DNA of 17,692 nt, taken from assembly GCA_035541895.1 (NCBI GenBank), contig DATKMK010000092.1, positions 1 to 17,692 on the forward strand. Direction: 5' to 3'. The notes beneath the pieces were generated by a model. That model did no database searches. It was not told the origin of the DNA and saw only the letters and a program-made list of their open reading frames with translations. The position numbers were made by a program, and so were the translations under genes. Origin of the DNA: DATKMK01 sp035541895. GTDB lineage: Bacteria > Desulfobacterota > Binatia > HRBIN30 > JACQVA1. This document shows positions 7,240 to 13,570 of the stretch, one piece after another; positions within the stretch are counted from its first letter, which is position 1, and each line of letters starts with the position of its first letter.

Positions 7240-8145
7240 ATGGACACCGAGACGGCCTTGGCTGCAGTGATGCTGTCGCAGTTGCCACGCGTCGGCGAGA
7301 CGGCCGCGCGCCGCGCGCTCGAGCTCACCGCCGCGCGGGGCATTGCGTTGATGGATTTCTTCCAGTTGCCCGAAGCCACGTTGCGCGAGGCCTACGCGCT
7401 GCACCGGCAGGCGGTGGAGCGGGTGTGTCGCGACCGTGAACGCCGGGAACGCGAGGCAGGCGAGCTGCTGGCACGCATGCGCGCGGCTGGCGTTGAGGTC
7501 TGCGTGTGGGACGATTCGCGCTATCCGGCGCGCTGGCGGGAGCGGCTCGACCCCGGGCCGCCGATTGTTTTCAGCCTCGGATCGCTAGCCGCGTTGGAGG
7601 GCGCGACGGCGGCGGTGCTGAACTCGCGCGCGCCCACCGAGCGGGCGGTCACGGCGACTATTCGCATCGTGCAAGCGGCGGCGGCGCAGGCGTTGGTCGT
7701 CGTCAGCGGCGGGATGAAGGCGACCCACCGCATTCCCGCTGTGCTCGGGCGAACCGCGCCGGCACGCGTGATCGTGCTCGACCGCGGCATTTTTGCGGCC
7801 CTGGGGCGCCATGTGGATCAGGACCCGTTCGGCCTCGGACCCGGCCGTGCCGCGCTCGATGCGGCGCGCACGCTGGTGCTGTCGCCCTTTCGTTTGGGTG
7901 ATCACGCGGTGGCGCGCAACGGCCGCCGGCGCGACGAATTGGTCGCCGCGTTGGCCGACGTCATCGTGGCCGTGCACACGCGTGCCGGCGGAGAAATCGA
8001 GCGCGTCTGCTTCGCCGCACTCGATCGCGGACAATGCGTGTTGTCGTGGCAAGGCGAGAATCCCGGGCTCGTTGCCGCCGGCGCGGTGGCGATCGACGAC
8101 AGCCACGTGAACGACTTGCGCGCCTTTGTCCCGGCGGCGCGCTAG
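7240..8145 (+). CDS. Divergent DprA/Smf-like Rossmann-fold protein
   Basis: A 301-residue protein with the domain order of DprA, the single-stranded-DNA-binding RecA loader. It has an N-terminal helix-hairpin-helix-like segment (LPRVGETAARRAL, residues 15-27), SRYPARW (93-99) in the usual pre-Rossmann position, then AAVLNSRAPT (124-133) in place of the VGtR start of the Rossmann fold. VVVSGGMKATHRIP (153-166) replaces the vvSGlArGiD..AH loop, and RNGRRRDELVAALADVIVAVH (226-246) replaces RNRiiAgLSd..vvvE. The order is conserved but each core motif is altered, so it may be a paralogue with a changed role rather than the transformation protein. ATG 7240 has only a weak GGGA upstream. Its TAG stop is shared on the opposite strand with the next gene (CTAG). 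Lower-level alternative: another SMF/LOG-superfamily member. Confidence 0.68.
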   Translation: MDTETALAAVMLSQLPRVGETAARRALELTAARGIALMDFFQLPEATLREAYALHRQAVERVCRDRERREREAGELLARMRAAGVEVCVWDDSRYPARWRERLDPGPPIVFSLGSLAALEGATAAVLNSRAPTERAVTATIRIVQAAAAQALVVVSGGMKATHRIPAVLGRTAPARVIVLDRGIFAALGRHVDQDPFGLGPGRAALDAARTLVLSPFRLGDHAVARNGRRRDELVAALADVIVAVHTRAGGEIERVCFAALDRGQCVLSWQGENPGLVAAGAVAIDDSHVNDLRAFVPAAR

Positions 8146-8354
8146 CCGGGGCCGTTCAGCTCGCGCTGGTGCGTGGCGATCTGCTCGGCGAATACTCGCT
8201 CCATGTCGCCATCGCCGAATCCGTGCGCCAAATCGAGCCCGGTGTGTAGTGCGGTGATCGCGGCCGCGAGGTCGCCTTTACCGGCAAGCACGCCGGCCTT
8301 GCGAAAGATCCGCGCGTACTGTTCGCCGCGGCTCGTGCCCTTTGCGTCGCTCAT
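8142..8354 (-). CDS. Small helical hypothetical protein, 70 aa, coupled to the DciA-like gene
   Basis: A short protein of unknown function, predicted nearly all helical. The stretch QYARIFRKAGVLAGKGDLAAAITALHTGLDLAHGFG (residues 12-47) reads like a TPR-type helical hairpin with a Gly-Asp turn, followed by an amphipathic helix (ERVFAEQIATHQREL). Its ATG overlaps the TGA of the DUF721 gene (ATGA), so it should be co-translated with it. Its TAG overlaps the stop of the convergent DprA-like gene. The overlaps at both ends, plus good composition, support it as real despite its size. Confidence 0.6.
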   Translation of the reverse strand: MSDAKGTSRGEQYARIFRKAGVLAGKGDLAAAITALHTGLDLAHGFGDGDMERVFAEQIATHQRELNGPG

Positions 8355-8827
8355 TGTTTGGAGCGGCTACGGCGCGCGCGCGCACGGAGGATGCGGGCGA
8401 ACGCGGCGTCGAGTTCGGCGTCACCGGCGGATGGCAAGAGAACGGTCTGCGCGTCGTCACGTTGGGGCGTGTCCGACTGCGGCGCGGGTGCCGCCGTGGG
8501 CGCCGCGCTGGGGATCGTACCCGAGACGAAGTAGATATCGCGGATCAGCGGCGGATCGAGTTCGCCGAGGCGGCGATTCAGCCGTTCGCGAATCGTGTCC
8601 TTCATGAACTGCAATTCCTGCATCCACGCGTGGCTGCTGACCGTCACGAACAAGATGCCATTGCGCACGCGCGCCGGTTGCGCTCGCTGCGCGATCGCGT
8701 CACCCACTTCTTCGTTCCAGAAGCTCCAGATCGCGTAGGCGCGCAATTGGCGGTCCGGATCGACACGCTGCAACACGGTCGGCAAGATGCCGGCGAGTGG
8801 ATCGGGACGCGCGATGCGATCGGCCAT
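8351..8827 (-). CDS. DUF721/DciA-like protein
   Basis: A 158-residue protein with a DUF721 domain over about residues 10-103: WSFWNEEVGDAIAQRAQP (34-51) and GILFVTVSSHAWMQELQFM (57-75), the two most conserved blocks of the family, then a helix with LNRRLGELD. DciA proteins load or recruit the replicative helicase DnaB in bacteria lacking DnaC, so a replication role is likely by family. After residue 105 comes an Ala/Pro/Gln-rich linker and a strongly basic C-terminus (RILRARARRSRSKQ) suited to nucleic-acid contact. No strong ribosome-binding site precedes ATG 8827. It is transcribed with the 70-aa gene and away from nrdJ, with a 222-bp shared upstream region. Confidence 0.8.
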   Translation of the reverse strand: MADRIARPDPLAGILPTVLQRVDPDRQLRAYAIWSFWNEEVGDAIAQRAQPARVRNGILFVTVSSHAWMQELQFMKDTIRERLNRRLGELDPPLIRDIYFVSGTIPSAAPTAAPAPQSDTPQRDDAQTVLLPSAGDAELDAAFARILRARARRSRSKQ

Positions 8828-8970
8828 GACGAGATGCTAGTGATTTCGCCGGCTCAAGGCCACCGCTCGCAGCGACGTGAGTTCCATCGCGAGGAATGCC
8901 ACTATGAGTTTGCCGACATCAACGGAGCCCGTTGTCGCAGTTTTTTTCGTCCGATCACGCTTGTTTTTTC

Positions 8971-9000
8971 TTGACACCCAAGCACAATATCTTGTATGAG
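8971..9000 (+). promoter_or_regulatory. Probable nrdJ promoter
   Basis: A perfect TTGACA (8971-8976) in a locally AT-rich island is followed after 18 bp by TATGAG (8995-9000, 4/6). Transcription would begin near 9007. The promoter overlaps the first NrdR-like box, the arrangement expected for repression. Confidence 0.55.
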
Positions 9001-9029
9001 CTTCGCCTCACAGACACAAGATAAAGGCC
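8982..9029 (+). promoter_or_regulatory. Tandem NrdR-box-like sites upstream of nrdJ
   Basis: Box 1 at 8982-8997 (GCACAATATCTTGTAT) matches the NrdR consensus acaCwAtATaTwGTgt at 13 of 16 positions, including every strongly conserved one. Box 2 at 9014-9029 (ACACAAGATAAAGGCC) matches at 11 of 16, with a weak right half. Their starts are 32 bp apart, about three helical turns, which is the usual phasing for the cooperative ATP/dATP-sensing repressor NrdR. Box 1 covers the -10 region and box 2 lies just past the predicted mRNA start. Confidence 0.6.
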
Positions 9030-9049
9030 GGAAGCAAACGGAGGGGGCC

Positions 9050-11800
9050 ATGGCGGAGCGGGCACGGCGGCGGGAAGATGAGGGGTGGAAGCCCGGCAAT
9101 GAATCGCATGCACCGGCGGCCACCGGGTTGCATGTTCCGCGCTTCTTCACCGACGCGGGCGTCGATCCCTACAGCGAGGTCGAGTGGGAACGCCGCAGCG
9201 CCGTGATCCAGGGTGAAGGCGGGGAGGTGGTCTTCGAGCAGCACGACGTCGAGTTCCCCAAGACCTGGTCGCAGCTCGCCACCAACGTGGTGGTTTCGAA
9301 GTACTTTCGCGGCCACCTCGGCAGCCCGCAACGTGAACGCAGCGTGCGCCAGCTCATCAGCCGCGTGGTCGACACCATTCGCGGCTGGGGTGAGCGGCAA
9401 GCGTACTTCGCGACACCGGAAGATGCGCAGACGTTCAGCGACGAGCTCACACATCTGCTGCTGACGCAGAAAGCGTCGTTCAACAGTCCGGTGTGGTTCA
9501 ACGTTGGCATCGAGCCGCGGCCGCAGTGCTCGGCCTGCTTCATTCTGTCGGTCAACGATACGATGGAGTCGATCCTCGGTTGGTACCGCAACGAGGGGAT
9601 CATCTTCAAAGGTGGGTCCGGTTCAGGGGTCAACCTGTCCCCAATCCGCGCCAGCCGCGAGAAGCTCGCCGGCGGCGGGACGGCGTCGGGTCCGGTGTCG
9701 TTCATGAAGGCCGCCGATGCCTCGGCCGGCGTAATCAAATCAGGGGGCAAGACGCGCCGGGCGGCCAAGATGGTCGTCCTCAACGCCGACCATCCCGATA
9801 TCGTCGATTTCATCAAGTGCAAGGAAGAGGAGGAGAAGAAAGCGTGGGCGTTGATCGATGCCGGCTATGATGGCTCGCTCGACGGCCCGGCCTACGGCTC
9901 CGTCTTCTTCCAGAACGCCAACAATTCGGTGCGGGTCACCGACGAATTCATGCGTGCAGTGGAAGCCGACGGGATTTGGCAGACGCACTCCGTCCTCACC
10001 GGCGAGGTGATGGACACCTACAAGGCGCGCGACCTCCTCCGCATGATCGCGTCGGCGACGCACGTCTGCGGCGATCCCGGCATGCAATTCGACACCACGA
10101 TCAACACCTGGCACACCTGCCCGGCGAGCGGCCGCATCAACGCGTCGAACCCCTGCTCCGAGTACATGCACCTCGACAACTCGGCGTGCAATCTGGCGTC
10201 GCTCAACCTCATGAAGTTTGTCAGCGACAACGGCGACTTCGACGTCGACGCGTTTCGCCACGCCGTCGACGTGTTGATCACTGCGCAAGACATCGTCGTC
10301 GACAATTCGAGCTACCCGACCCCTGAAATCACCGCGAACGCCAAGGCGTATCGCGAACTCGGTCTGGGCTACGCCAATCTGGGCGCCTTGCTGATGTCGC
10401 TGGGCTTGCCCTACGATTCCGACGCCGGCCGCCACTACGCCGCGGCGGTCACGTCGTTGATGTGTGGCGAGGCATACCTGCAATCGGCACGCATCTCCGA
10501 GCAACTCGGCCCCTACGCGGGATTCGCGCCGAACCGTGAACCACAGATCGAGGTCATCGCCAAGCATCGATCGTGCTCGCACAAGATCGATTCGGCGTAC
10601 GTACCGCTCGATCTGCTGTCGGCCGCCCGCCAAGTGTGGGACGACGCCCACGCCTTGGGAAAGGCCGCGGGGGTGCGCAACTCGCAAGTGACGGTGCTGG
10701 CGCCGACCGGTACGATCGCCTTCATGATGGATTGCGATACCACCGGTGTCGAACCCGACATCGCGCTGGTGAAGTACAAGAAACTGGTCGGCGGCGGCAT
10801 GCTGAAGATCGTCAATCAGACCGTGGCGCGCGCGCTCAAGCGGCTCGGCTACGAATCGAAGGCGATCCAGGAAATCATCGAATTTATCGATGAGCACGAC
10901 ACCATCGAAGGCGCGCCGAATTTGAAAGATGACGATCTGCCGGTCTTCGATTGCGCCTTCAAGGCCGCCAAGGGCACCCGCGCCATTCATCACATGGGTC
11001 ACCTCAAGATGATGGGCGCGGTGCAACCGTTCATCTCGGGCGCGATCTCGAAGACCATCAACATGCCGAACGACGCCACCGTCGACGACATCGCCGAGGC
11101 CTATCTCGAAGGCTGGCGGTTGGGCGTGAAGGCGGTCGCGATCTATCGTGACGGTTGCAAACGAACGCAGCCGCTCAATACCGCGCGCGACGACAAGCGC
11201 GCCGCGACGGCAGTGGAAGTTGCCGGCCGGCCGGAATTTCGTCCGGTGCGGCGGCGTTTGCCGCAAGACTGTCACTCGGTGCGGCACAAGTTCGAGATCG
11301 CGGGCCACGAAGGCTACATCCACGTCGGCTTCTACGAAGACGGGACGCCGGGCGAGATCTTCATCAAGATGGCCAAGGAGGGCAGCACGATCTCCGGGCT
11401 GATGGACACGATCGCGACGCTCACGTCGCTCGCCCTGCAATACGGCGTGCCGCTCGAAGCGCTGGTCGGCAAATTCAGCCACGTCCGCTTCGAGCCGTCG
11501 GGATTCACCAAGAACCCGGAAATCCCGATGGCCAAGTCGTTGACCGATTACATCTTCCGCTTCCTCGGCACGCGCTTTCTCAACGCCGAGCAGCGGACCG
11601 GCATGGGATTGAGCGTGACGACGGTGAATGACGCGGCGCCCGCTGAGATCGGCGCCGGCGATCAGGCAACGGTCGTGACGTCGTTGGGATTCAGCCCGCA
11701 AGCCGATGCGCCGAGTTGCACCGATTGCGGGGCGATCATGGTGCGCAATGGCAGTTGCTACAAGTGCCTCAATTGTGGGGCCACCAGCGGCTGCTCGTGA
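9050..11800 (+). CDS. nrdJ: Adenosylcobalamin-dependent (class II) ribonucleotide reductase
   Basis: A 916-residue class II ribonucleotide reductase, converting ribonucleotides to deoxyribonucleotides with adenosylcobalamin as radical source. Visible features are the nucleotide-site region FNSPVWFNVG, the redox cysteine in SACF (C163), NPCSE with the thiyl-radical cysteine C369 and E371, and the second redox cysteine C380 in NSACNLASLNL, 11 residues later as in Thermotoga NrdJ. GGSGSGVNLSPIR, APTGTIAFMMDCDTTG and a C-terminal Cys-rich tail (CTDCGAIM...CYKCLNCG) complete it. No intein is present. I place the start at ATG 9050, with GGAGGG just upstream, rather than ATG 8996, because the latter lies inside the promoter and NrdR sites. 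It is a single-gene unit; no nrdAB is in view. Confidence 0.96.
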   Translation: MAERARRREDEGWKPGNESHAPAATGLHVPRFFTDAGVDPYSEVEWERRSAVIQGEGGEVVFEQHDVEFPKTWSQLATNVVVSKYFRGHLGSPQRERSVRQLISRVVDTIRGWGERQAYFATPEDAQTFSDELTHLLLTQKASFNSPVWFNVGIEPRPQCSACFILSVNDTMESILGWYRNEGIIFKGGSGSGVNLSPIRASREKLAGGGTASGPVSFMKAADASAGVIKSGGKTRRAAKMVVLNADHPDIVDFIKCKEEEEKKAWALIDAGYDGSLDGPAYGSVFFQNANNSVRVTDEFMRAVEADGIWQTHSVLTGEVMDTYKARDLLRMIASATHVCGDPGMQFDTTINTWHTCPASGRINASNPCSEYMHLDNSACNLASLNLMKFVSDNGDFDVDAFRHAVDVLITAQDIVVDNSSYPTPEITANAKAYRELGLGYANLGALLMSLGLPYDSDAGRHYAAAVTSLMCGEAYLQSARISEQLGPYAGFAPNREPQIEVIAKHRSCSHKIDSAYVPLDLLSAARQVWDDAHALGKAAGVRNSQVTVLAPTGTIAFMMDCDTTGVEPDIALVKYKKLVGGGMLKIVNQTVARALKRLGYESKAIQEIIEFIDEHDTIEGAPNLKDDDLPVFDCAFKAAKGTRAIHHMGHLKMMGAVQPFISGAISKTINMPNDATVDDIAEAYLEGWRLGVKAVAIYRDGCKRTQPLNTARDDKRAATAVEVAGRPEFRPVRRRLPQDCHSVRHKFEIAGHEGYIHVGFYEDGTPGEIFIKMAKEGSTISGLMDTIATLTSLALQYGVPLEALVGKFSHVRFEPSGFTKNPEIPMAKSLTDYIFRFLGTRFLNAEQRTGMGLSVTTVNDAAPAEIGAGDQATVVTSLGFSPQADAPSCTDCGAIMVRNGSCYKCLNCGATSGCS

Positions 11801-11934
11801 CGCGATGGGGTTGGAGTTTGCCGCCAACGGACTCGTGGGAGTCGTTGACGGGCAAAGCATGGGGAGTGCGGTGGTTGTAGCGGAGGGGCGGATGACTCCC
11901 CGGCGGTTGGGGGGCGGTGGCCGAGTCGTCTCGG

Positions 11935-11958
11935 GCGGGGTGCCTTCGGGCACCCCGC
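11935..11958. terminator. GC-rich TTCG-tetraloop hairpin between convergent nrdJ and tetR
   Basis: GCGGGGTGCC-TTCG-GGCACCCCGC is a perfect 10-bp stem closed by C(TTCG)G, an exceptionally stable tetraloop. It lies 134 bp after nrdJ and 25 bp after the tetR stop on the other strand, so it could act on both convergent transcripts. No T-run follows on either strand, so termination would have to be atypical, or the hairpin protects RNA 3' ends. The rest of the 183-bp gap (11801-11983) contains only a weak GACTC-GTGG-GAGTC hairpin at 11830-11843 and no credible gene. Confidence 0.45.
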
Positions 11959-11983
11959 GTGGGGTGCAACGAGCAATTGTGCG

Positions 11984-12595
11984 TCAGTGATCGGCGCGCA
12001 GCAGCCGCGGCAGTAGGCTGGCCTTGAGGTGGGCGATCATCTCACCGGCATCGTGAACGAATTCCGTGCTGAGGAAATTCTGGACGAGTACGCCATCGAG
12101 CGCGGCCATGATCATGGCCGCGTCGAGTTGCGGATTGCAGTGCTGGCCGAACACGCCGCGGCTTTGGCCGCCGGCGATGATGTCGGCGATCAGATTGCGG
12201 AATACGCGATAGAGTTCACTCACGCGGCGAATCACATCGTCGGGTTGGTGCTCGCCCTGCAGCACCATGCTGAGGAAGAAGCGCACGGAATAGACGTTCT
12301 CGTTGACGAACTCGGCGAACAACTCGATCAGGCGCTCGATCTGGCCTTGCTCGTCGCGCCCGTCGAGGTCGTCGATGGCGATGATGTACGGTTCGAGCGT
12401 CTTCCGCAGTGCGCTCCGGTACAGTTTTTCCTTGGTGTCGAAGTACCAAAAGATCAGCGCCTTGCTCACCTGGGCGGCGCGCGCCACCTGTGAAATCGAG
12501 GTGTTTTCGTAGCCGTGCTCCGCGAACAGACGCGCAGCGGTTTCGAGAATCTTCTCGCGCGCCTCGACGGCGTCACCGGATTCGGGGTTACCCAT
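11984..12595 (-). CDS. TetR/AcrR-family transcriptional regulator
   Basis: A 203-residue one-component regulator. The N-terminal DNA-binding domain reads REKILETAARLFAEHGYENT..ISQVARAAQVSKALIFWYFDTKEKLY (residues 13-59), with the helix-turn-helix at about 32-51. The remaining about 145 residues form the all-helical ligand-binding and dimer domain (FVNENVYSVRFFLSMVLQGE, then MIMAALDGVLVQNFL). The ligand cannot be inferred. ATG 12595 is chosen because the 14 extra residues from ATG 12637 look non-homologous; neither start has a good ribosome-binding site. It is divergent from the lytic transglycosylase gene across about 105 bp, and TetR proteins often regulate themselves and the divergent neighbour, but an efflux or metabolic target is not visible here. 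Confidence 0.88.
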   Translation of the reverse strand: MGNPESGDAVEAREKILETAARLFAEHGYENTSISQVARAAQVSKALIFWYFDTKEKLYRSALRKTLEPYIIAIDDLDGRDEQGQIERLIELFAEFVNENVYSVRFFLSMVLQGEHQPDDVIRRVSELYRVFRNLIADIIAGGQSRGVFGQHCNPQLDAAMIMAALDGVLVQNFLSTEFVHDAGEMIAHLKASLLPRLLRADH

Positions 12596-12700
12596 TGCTG
12601 ATCCGACTGGGCGGCACACTAGGAAAGACCGCGGCATCAGTCAACGCGAATTTCGCTCCGCGGCTTGCGGATTGCCAAGGGCTTCGGCAGCATAGCGCCG

Positions 12701-13570
12701 ATGCCGTCTCCACGCCGTCGCCGGTGCAACACCGTTGGGTTGCTGATCGCCGGGCTGTCGATCGCGGCGATCTTTCACCAATCGACCAACCACGTCGCCC
12801 CGGATACTCCAGGGCCCGCGGCCGACGGTGCACCGAGTGCGAGCAGCCGAACCTGGTCGTTGCGCGGCGGTGGCTGGGTGATTCGAGTCGACGGCGCCGA
12901 GGTTGAGTTGCCATCTCTCGGCCAGCAGACGCGGCCGGTGATGCGGCCGCGTGGGCCGCAGCCGTTGTCACCGTACGATCAACTGATCGCCTACCACGCC
13001 GAAGCCGAGGGGCTCGATTGGCGGCTGATCGCCGCGGTGATCTTTGAGGAATCGCGCTTTGCGGCCGACGCGGTCAGCGACGCCGGGGCCGTGGGTCTCA
13101 TGCAAGTCCGACCGATTGCGGCGGCGGCCGTCGGCTCGCGCGCCTTCGCCGCGCCCAACGACAACATTCGGACCGGCGCTCGCTATCTGCGCCACCTCAG
13201 CGAGGAGTTTCGCGAGTCGACGGGACGCGATCGCCTCGGCCTCGTGCTGGCGGCGTACAATATGGGGCCGTCGCACGTGCATGACGCGCAGATGCTCGCA
13301 CGGCGGGTCGGCTACGAGCCGAACATTTGGCACGAATCGATGGCGTTGGTGTTGCCGCTCTTGCAACACGCGCCGTTGTGCGAGCGGTTGCCGAAGGGGT
13401 GCGCGCGCGGCCGCGACACGGTCGCGTATGTTCGCCGCATCCTGCAGCGTTACGATGAGTATCGCGGGCGATTTGGGACGCGAGCGGCGGACCTCGACGA
13501 AGGCGACGAGGACGGCGACGCCGACGATCCGCTCCCCGATCCCGTTCAGGCCGCTTCGGCCAGCGGCTGA
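12701..13570 (+). CDS. Membrane-anchored lytic transglycosylase (SLT domain)
   Basis: A 289-residue protein with a basic N-terminus (RRRR), one hydrophobic anchor or signal segment (TVGLLIAGLSIAAIF, residues 11-25), a low-complexity linker, and a C-terminal SLT goose-lysozyme-like domain (about 92-250). Catalytic E117 lies in IFEESRF, followed by SDAGAVGLMQVRP (126-138), NIRTGARYLRHL (155-166) and AYNMGPSHV (185-193). The domain resembles the catalytic part of MltF/Slt70 and would cleave peptidoglycan to 1,6-anhydromuropeptides in the periplasm. The last about 25 residues are strongly acidic (DLDEGDEDGDADD). Starts at TTG 12665 or ATG 12701 are both possible and neither has a clear ribosome-binding site. 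The final 25 bp overlap the 3' end of the convergent clpB. Confidence 0.85.
   Translation: MPSPRRRRCNTVGLLIAGLSIAAIFHQSTNHVAPDTPGPAADGAPSASSRTWSLRGGGWVIRVDGAEVELPSLGQQTRPVMRPRGPQPLSPYDQLIAYHAEAEGLDWRLIAAVIFEESRFAADAVSDAGAVGLMQVRPIAAAAVGSRAFAAPNDNIRTGARYLRHLSEEFRESTGRDRLGLVLAAYNMGPSHVHDAQMLARRVGYEPNIWHESMALVLPLLQHAPLCERLPKGCARGRDTVAYVRRILQRYDEYRGRFGTRAADLDEGDEDGDADDPLPDPVQAASASG

Noticed and set aside
6419..7288. Minus-strand open frame of 289 aa opposite thiI
   Set aside because: Antisense to a well-conserved enzyme, crosses the 30-bp palindrome and shows no recognisable domain.
8920..8947. CAACGG-AGC-CCGTTG hairpin followed by seven T residues as a plus-strand terminator
   Set aside because: Six bases separate the stem from the T-run, the stem is only 6 bp, and no plus-strand gene ends nearby; the T-run more likely belongs to the AT-rich nrdJ promoter region.
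8828..9049. Possible cobalamin riboswitch before B12-dependent nrdJ
   Set aside because: The region has a GCCACTA fragment but no full B12-box context or multi-stem layout. The predicted mRNA start near 9007 leaves only about 40 bases of leader.
9740..11953. Minus-strand open frame of 737 aa opposite nrdJ
   Set aside because: It is a GC-rich antisense shadow of a highly conserved gene, with Arg/His-rich repetitive composition, no motifs and no ribosome-binding site.
11801..11983. Small plus-strand frame continuing past nrdJ (frame open 11706-11990)
   Set aside because: It begins inside nrdJ in another frame, reads through the hairpin into the tetR 3' end and has low-complexity Gly/Arg/Val composition.
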